From assembly GCA_951802195.1 (NCBI GenBank), contig OX637622.1, forward strand, positions 620,001 through 684,000: a DNA stretch of 64,000 nt, written 5' to 3'. Within the stretch, counting starts at the first letter, position 1, and every line of letters starts with the position of its first letter. The position numbers and the translations under genes are program-made. The notes below the pieces were generated by a model, which saw only the letters and a list, made by a program, of their open reading frames with translations, was not told the origin of the DNA and did not search any database. The stretch is from Tausonia pullulans. Its lineage: Eukaryota > Basidiomycota > Tremellomycetes > Cystofilobasidiales > Mrakiaceae. This document shows positions 57,324 to 64,000 of the stretch, in pieces.

Positions 57324-57815
57324 TGGGGGTATTAGCAGTAGAGTAGCAAAGGACAAGCAAGAGTTCTTGTGATCACCAGGTGATCGTCAGGTGAGTGTGT
57401 CTTTCGGCAGCTTCGCACTTCAACCACTCATATCTCTCTTTACATGGCAGTTTTGACAACGACCAAACATCGACAATCTCGCGTCGGGCAATCTTGAGAC
57501 AGGCATGGCTGCGGATCAAGTGGAGGCAGTGCAGATTTACACTCAGTCGCAACATCGTCGAGCTGAGACGAGCTCTCGAACGGCGTCTCTACACTCAGTC
57601 ACAGACTTTAGACTCTGCCTGATATAATACCTTGGAGTAGGAGAGCAGAAAAGACATGGAAACGAAAAAGAGGGCCCAAGCGAGTCCCCAACTGGCTTCT
57701 CGGTTCGCCGCCCGCGCTTTCGCTGGACAGCTTGTCGTCCCGCAACCGCCAGCACTCCCACACGCGTCGTCGCCCGTCATCGCCATCCCGTCTCCTTCTC
57801 TCCTCTCCTCTTGCC
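57324..57815. other. Intergenic: 3' UTR and RER1 promoter
   Basis: About 490 bp between two plus-strand genes. A CACCAGGTGATCGTCAGGTG stretch near 57380 is a short inverted motif; nothing else is recognised. Confidence 0.4.
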
Positions 57816-59443
57816 ATGTCCTCTCCCCCCCCTCCCCCCGCTGCTGGTTCCGCAACCTCCACGCCGCCCCCTTCTGCCGCCACCGCCGCCCCGCGGGCGA
57901 TGCCGCTCTATCCTCGCCCGCCCCAGGCAAACGCGCATGCTCACCAACACCAGTACCCCCAACACAACCTTTACCCTCCGCCGACCAAGTCGACTGAGGA
58001 GACGCCCGCGCTCGCGTTCGCAGAGCAGGCCCAGCGATACAACCGCCAGTTCCAGGGCATCCTCGACCGCATTACGCCGTACTCGCTCTACCGCTGGTGC
58101 GGTACGGGGGCCCTTCTCGTCCTCTTTGCGCTTCGTGTCGTCCTCGGCGGGGGGGTGAGTGTCTGCTTTCTCTTTCTTTGCCAGCGGGAGGTTGCGGACG
58201 TGGGGGATGGGGCAGCTCGCTCGCTCCTCTCGTCTCGTCAGTCACGCGCGTTCTCACCCATTTCCGGCGACGCGCTGGCGGGCGTCCCTCCCATTCCTTC
58301 CTCTCGCCCGCTGGTTCCGCCGGCGGCCTTCCTTGGCGTCGAGTCCGCTTGCTCGCTCTTCTCGCAAAAGCTGATCATCGTTTGCTGCATTTCCTCTCGA
58401 CAGTGGTACATCGGTGCGCGTTCCGTTCGCTTGCTGGCTGGGTGGCTGGCACAGCTGGCCCGACGCGTCTCATCGCTGACCCTTCCACCGTACTTCGCCG
58501 ATGTCTTCCTCTCTCTTTGCAGTCGCCTGTATGTCTGAATGGCTCTTGAAGTATCCTCTCGATACTTTCGCTCACCTCCCCCATTTGCCTAGACGGACTC
58601 TCGATCTTCCTCCTCAACATCTTCCTCGCCTTCCTCCAGCCCAAATTCGACCCGTGCGTGTCGAACTCGTCGCACGAAAGTGCCAATAACCCACTAGTCT
58701 GACTGACAGCTCTTCACCTGGTGCAGCTCGCTCGAGCAGGACCTGACCTCGGACTCGATCGAGGAGGGCGGCACTGCGGGTACGCTTGACCCGTCCGTCT
58801 CGACCGACTTCAACGTCACCGGCAAGCTCCTCAACCTCGTCGGTGTTTCCAAGGCAAGCTTGGGTGCTGACGACGGCGAGGGTGAAGAGGAGTTCAGGCC
58901 TTTCATCAGGCGGCTGCCTGGTGCGTGGTCAAATCGCGACGCATCATTCCCCTCGCTCCTTTCGTCCTGACCACGACCGCATCCCTTCAGAGTTCAAGTT
59001 CTGGCTCCAGGCGACCCGTGCGACCCTCATTTCCATCGGTCTCACCATCACGCGCGCGTCGGATGTGTGCGTTGAAGCGCCCATCTCGCGTTCGCTCCAC
59101 GGGCTGAGCTGACCGACCTTTGTTCTCTCCGACGATAGCCCCGTCTACTGGCCGATCCTGCTCATTTACTTCCTCACGTGAGTGGTGTAGCTTCTGGTGT
59201 CGTATCGTTTGAGTAGATGCTGACTCCTCTATCTCATCTCCAGCCTCTTTGGCCTCACCATGAGGAGGCAGCTTCGCCACATGATTAAGTACAAGTGTAT
59301 GCATTTATTCGCGCTTTGCTCGACGCGACCAGCACGTACGTGGTCTGCGAGACTGACAAACGTCCCCATACTTCCTTCCTCTTGATCCCTCAGACATCCC
59401 CTTTGACCTCGGTCGCAAAGCCAAGTACGGTGGCAAGAAGTGA
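57816..59443 (+). CDS. RER1: ER membrane protein retrieval receptor Rer1
   Basis: A cis-Golgi four-helix receptor that returns ER membrane proteins in COPI vesicles. Start MSSPPPPPAAGSATSTPPP gives a Pro-rich cytosolic leader of about 75 residues, longer than in yeast. The core reads RYNRQFQGILDRITPYSLYR, then GALLVLFALRVVLGGG (ends at 58154), WYI (58404-58413), VA (58523-58528), YGLSIFLLNIFLAFLQPKFD, SLEQDL, then EEEFRPFIRRLPEFKFWLQA, VYWPILLIYFLTLFGLTMRR and KYIPFDLGRKAKYGGKK. Two micro-exons, 10 and 6 nt, are required to restore WYIVAYGLSIFLLN; each has GT..AG neighbours and agrees in phase. An insert (VTGKLLNLVGVSKASLGADD) between helices 2 and 3 is not in the yeast protein. All family landmarks are present. 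Confidence 0.95.
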
Positions 59444-60297
59444 ACGAACGGGCGAACGATCGGAGGCGTCACTCCCAACCGCTCTGCCTACCTCCCTCCG
59501 ACTGGAGGACGAACGTTTTCCCCACTCTCCCTCCCTCTCCTTTCAGTTCATCGTTGCTCCTCCCACCCTTTTTACACTTCGCCCCTTCTGGTTCTCCTTT
59601 TGGCTCGAGGATCTTCGATGGCCCCTTTTTCTCATGTCTCCCGTTTAGACGGGCAATCTTGACAGGTGGTTTCCATGCGTTGACCAAGGTCCAAGCGGAG
59701 GCTAGGCCCTCTGATCGAGCGAGGGGCAAAGGCGAAAAAGGCTCCGCGCGCTTGGGTGCCGTCGGCCACGTCACAAACAGAAACAGTGAGGGGGTGAGGG
59801 GGGGACGAAAGGAGCGCAGAGTGACGACGCTGGCGGCCGCCGTCGTCCACGAATAGTAGCAGGGCGAAAAGAAACCCGGGAGGGACGATGAAGCGGGATG
59901 ACGAGCGTGTAGTGCGATGGAGAGATGGAGAGCAAGAAGGGAAGGGAGAAAAAGTGCAAGTGTGGCATCCTAGAGTATATCGTGTTCTGTCTGCAGCTGT
60001 CTTTCTGTCCGGGATGACCGAGGGTTACGCGCGCTGAGACCCGGTATCAGTCCCCCACCATCCTCGTCCCTTACTTTGAGCCTTTTCCGCCCGTCAACCA
60101 CCAGCCCCAGCACAGTACACAGCTCTTCATCATTTTAAACGGCTCACGCTTAGGACGAGCGCCTCCTTGGCGTCCTCAGCAAGCCTGCCTGCCTGCGCTC
60201 GCTCCTCCCTTTCTCCACCTCTCCACCTCCCGGGCCGCCGTAGTTCGCGCTCGCGCGCTTCCTCCAGCAGCGACCAGCCCGCGACGTCTCGCCCCTC
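59444..60297. other. Intergenic: RER1 3' UTR and TRK promoter
   Basis: About 850 bp between two plus-strand genes. C/T-rich near 60180-60240, next to the TRK start codon. No gene or RNA recognised. Confidence 0.45.
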
Positions 60298-63200
60298 ATG
60301 GCCCGCCTTACGCCAGCGACGACGACGCTCCGGCCTGACGAGCCGCTGCCGAGGCACCTCAGGGCCTCGAGCTCATTCCAGACATTCTGGGCAGAGTTCG
60401 TGGACTCGCTCAACTTCTACCGGTCCGTCCTCTCGCTCGGGTCCGACCGTCGACTGGGAAAGCCCTCCCTTCGACCATGTCCTCTGTCTCTTCCTTGCTT
60501 TCGGAAATTGTCGACTAATGCTCTTTACTTGACGCTATGGCAGACTGCACATGCTCTATATTACCTTTGTGAGCAGCGCTCCATTCTCCCCGAGACATAT
60601 AGATAGGACCGACAGACGGGCACGCGTGCACGCGCGCGCCCGTGGTGTCTCGATCCCATTCAGTTCGCTCTGCTTCGGACCGCTGACACTTTGTCCCGTC
60701 TCTATCCTACTTTTCTGTGCTGTTTGGAATGGTTCCTCCTTGGCCCCTGCTGCCCTTCCTCCCGCCCATCCTCTAGACCCCTCTAGTATGTGCTATCTGG
60801 TCTCATGCGCACTTGCCCGCCTCCACAACCCCCACTATCCCTGACGCGAACCTGCTCAACCTCTTCTAGATCTTCTCTGGCATCATGTACGGCGCCAACG
60901 GGCAGTATAAGATCGCGTACATTGATTGCCTCTTTAACTGCGTCTCGGCGATGGCGTGAGTCTGAAAGGCGCGCTGCTTGTGTGTGGCTGGGTTAACTTA
61001 TGACATTTGTGGTTCTCTCAGCGTCTGTGGTCTCGCGGCGAGCAACCTCAGCACTCTTACGGGGTTCCAGCAGACGCTGCTTTTTGTCCAGATGCTTCTT
61101 GGTAGCCCTGTGAGTCCATACATGTTCGCCTGCTACAGTGAGACAGAGCTGAGCCCTCATTGCGCTTTCCCAGATCGGCGTCAGCGTGATCATGATCGCC
61201 GTCCGTCGGCACTTCTTCCGCGTCAAGTTCAAGCACATCATCGAAGCCCAAAACCGTCGTCGCGAACTTGAGGAGGGGATCCTGCCCCGACGAACGCGCC
61301 GGCTTTCCTTCTTCACAACTTCCATGGCGAGCGAGACGACCGCTCCTCCACCGTCGATTGCGGCGCCGTCAAAGGACCGGAGGTACCCATCGAACGCGCA
61401 TAACGAGGACGACCTCCCGACAAGCGCGTCGTCTTCACTCGAGCGAAAGGACGGCAACAACTTGGCCAAGACCGTCAACCTGGGCCGCCTCTCCTTCATC
61501 ACGCGGATTAAAACCCTCCTCACTGGCCGCGCCCCAACGCAAGATGAGGCAGAAGCCCGCATCCGCCAGCAGATGGCCAAGCGCGAGCGGAAAGACCGAG
61601 AGAAGCGCGAGCGTGAACGAACTGCGGAGGGTGGGCGGCGATTCACGAGGGACCACGCTGGAGGGCTCAAGGCGCATATGATTCGGAGGGTCGAGGGCGA
61701 GGTGCCGATGTTGGTGAATCAGACGGGGCATCAGGGTGGAGTGGCGGTGGAGAGGCCTGCAGCGATGGCTCATGCTGAGGCTGGTTCTGCTTCGGAGGGT
61801 GAGGGACGAGAAGAGTCGTTGTCGATGAGTCATAGCCAGCGCACAAGGGCGCTTAGGTCGTTGTCGAGAAGTCCTCGGAGAGCGGAGAGGACTGAGAGCC
61901 CGGAACAAATGTCCTTGGACGACGGCGAGCCTCGGCGATTGTCCGCGTGAGTCCTTGATACTGTTGTCGCCTCTTTAGTCTGTGCCTGAACTCATCTTTT
62001 CTCTCAGTGAACATACCTCTGCTCCGGCGTCACCCAACATCGAGGCTCGTCGTCCTTCGCTTCAGAGTGGAGGTCAAGACGCACCTCAGGGTCAGTCCCT
62101 CCCTCCCTTTTCCTCGGCTGCTGTCGCTTTCTGACATGCGACGTACCTCAGAGCACGGCTTCCCCCGATCCAAGACGATCGCCTTCGACCCGAACCAAAT
62201 CAATCAACCCCACCTGCACGGTGGAAAGTCGCAGGCCGCGGCCAGGCACCTCCCCAGGACGGGCACGATTGAGGACAGCACCGGCGGGATTGGAGGACGG
62301 CGGATTACCACGGGCGCGGGCTTTGAACGGAGTATGTACCTGCTGTCTCTGGCGGCGCCTCGGATGTTATCCTGACCATAGCCGTTGCATCCAACAGCCC
62401 TCACACGCCGCTCCCAAGTCACCCAAGGCGGCACCGTCCGCGGACCAGGGCTGAGTGTCCCCCGCTCGCAGACGGTCCGATCAACGGCATTCAGCAGCTC
62501 GGGCCGCCCGACCAAGCTCTCCGGTTTCGGAGGATTCCCAATGCCGCACGAGATCATCCGCATGGCTTTGGCCAAGTTCTTCCCCAAGGTCGAGCAGAAG
62601 ATCACCCGGACGCTTACCATGCAGCCGACGGCAACATTCGCGTCAATCAGAAGTGGGACGGGCTCGATGCGTGCATCGAGGACGATTGGCGGTGGGCTCG
62701 AGCCCGTGCCGGTGCCGTACATCTCGTTCGACGCTGTAGTCGGTCGCAACTCACATTTCAAAGATCTAAGTGAGGAGCAGATGGAGGAGCTCGGTGGCGT
62801 CGAGTACCGGGCCCTCAAGGTCCTCACTTGGATCGTACCCCTGGTGAATTTGGATCGACCTATTTGTGGCCCTGTGTCCTACCTAACCACTGAACGAACA
62901 CCTTTCCATCATAGTACTTCATCGTCCTCCCCCTCACCGGTTTCATCATCATCTGGCCCTATATCAATGCCAAGGGCCGTTACGACGCCGTCTTTGAAGC
63001 CCAGCCTCGCTTGGTTCCCATCGGCTGGTGAGCAGCTTGATTCTTCATCCGCTTGGCCGCGCCGCTCATCTCAATCTTTCCTTCAGGTTCTCGGCCTTCC
63101 AGGTCGTCTCAGCATTCAGCAATACGGGCATGTCGCTCGTTGACACGTCTATGATCCCCTTCCAGACCGCCTACCTTATGATTGCCGTGTGTCGTCCACC

Positions 63201-64000
63201 GTCATCCATCGCCCCCTTCACCGAGCGCTGACCTCGTTTCTTTCGCAGTACATTATCATCCTCATCCTCGCAGGAAATACCGCATACGTGAGTCCTGCTC
63301 ATTGTATGGATTTATAGACACACTCTAACCTCTGTCTTCCTTCATAGCCTGTCTTGTTCGTGCGCCCGCTTTGTTTCAACCCGCTTAGCCCTTAGCTGAC
63401 TTTACCCCTATGATCTTTCTCTTGTCAGCCTTCGCTTCACGATGTGATTCCCAAGACGCCCAGATGTCATCATTGTCTAGACTGACCCCTGTGCCCTTCT
63501 TTCAGCTGGGTCATCTCCAAATGCACCTCTCCCACCTCGCGCCTGCATGAGACAACTCGCTTCCTACTGGACCATCCGCGCCGATGCTACGTTTATCTCT
63601 TCCCTTCACATCAAACCTTCTTTCTGCTCTCCATCGTTATCATTATGACGTGAGTCTTGAGCGGACGCATCGTCTGAACCACTCTGACTATAACCCGCTC
63701 TCCCAGGCTCACCGATTGGGTATCCTTCCTTGTTCTGGACATCGGCACTCCGTCAGTAATTCCCTCCTCTCCATTGCCTTGCACTCTCACTGATCCGAGC
63801 GCCCTTGTTCTCAGCGTCATCGAGGCAATCCCCGTCGGGACGCGCATCGCTGCCGCCTTCCTTCAGTCCGCCGCCGTTCGCGCCGCTGGGTTCGCCATTG
63901 TCCCACTCAATTCCCTCGCTCCGGCTGTCAAAGTCCTCTATGCCATCAGTACGTTCCCACGTTTCATGTGCTGAGAGTCCCCTTGCTGACCTGGCAATCC
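60298..64000 (+). CDS. TRK1: Potassium transporter of the Trk family (partial, runs off the window)
   Basis: High-affinity K+ uptake at the plasma membrane. It starts MARLTPATTTLRPDEPLPRH and continues past the window end, with many introns of about 60-300 bp. Four MPM repeats are expected; I see the first pore near DCLFNCVSAMAVCGLAASNL (60930-61050), then FQQTLLFVQMLLGSP and IGVSVIMIAVRRHFFRVKFK. A long hydrophilic loop of several hundred residues (about 61260-62500) follows, as in fungal Trk1. ALKVLTWIVPL leads to the third pore, VVSAFSNTGMSLVDTSMIPF (63090-63155), whose NTGMS is the selectivity filter. YIIILILAGNTAY and the fourth pore SAAVRAAGFAIVPLNSLAPA (63870-63930) follow. The C-terminus is missing only because the window ends. 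Confidence 0.93.

Noticed and set aside
1-64000. CRISPR arrays, operons, riboswitches, bacterial promoters
   Set aside because: The window is eukaryotic nuclear DNA with spliceosomal introns; no regularly spaced repeats were seen.

Overview
The window is nuclear DNA of a basidiomycete fungus, most likely Pucciniomycotina (Rhodotorula/Sporobolomyces/Microbotryum-like). The evidence is intron-dense genes with short GTGAGT/GTACGT..AG introns, GC-rich codon use, fungal-only families (Ecl1-like, Zn2Cys6, Trk) and tight gene spacing. The species call is inference.

Layout. 0.3-6.7 kb, minus strand: ERG9 squalene synthase, a Tlg1/syntaxin-6-type SNARE, an initiator tRNA-Met in circularly permuted order, and a vacuolar PQ-loop amino-acid transporter. 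8.5-13.6 kb, plus strand: a long Ecl1-like zinc-binding protein and PUS3/DEG1 tRNA pseudouridine synthase. 13.8-23.4 kb is a gene-poor accessory island. It holds a ~190 bp inverted repeat pair, an orphan ORF, a secreted endopolygalacturonase (GH28) and a decayed GH28 relative. 23.4-26.2 kb, minus strand: an AIFM3-like Rieske/FAD oxidoreductase. 28.9-35.3 kb, plus strand: a full-length ABCC (MRP) transporter. 35.4-40.7 kb, minus strand: a DUF7330-like protein and a large Zn2Cys6 regulator. 40.7-44.8 kb is mostly non-coding. 44.8-64 kb, plus strand: an F-BAR/SH3 protein, RAD5, a probable augmin HAUS3-like protein, RER1, and a TRK potassium transporter cut by the window end.

Most genes are unrelated housekeeping genes. 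SNARE, RER1, PQ-loop and ABCC proteins belong to Golgi/endosome/vacuole traffic and transport. RAD5 and the HAUS3-like protein belong to genome maintenance and division.

The most striking object is at 4706-4784, minus strand. The 3' half of an initiator tRNA-Met lies upstream of its 5' half, separated by 7 nt. When rejoined at the canonical 37/38 intron position they give a complete cloverleaf: all 12 base pairs linking the two halves are Watson-Crick. Permuted tRNA genes are known to me from red and green algae, nucleomorphs and some archaea; I know of no fungal case. A second theme is very small exons (6, 10, 12, 13 and 14 nt) in conserved genes, each supported by restored protein motifs.
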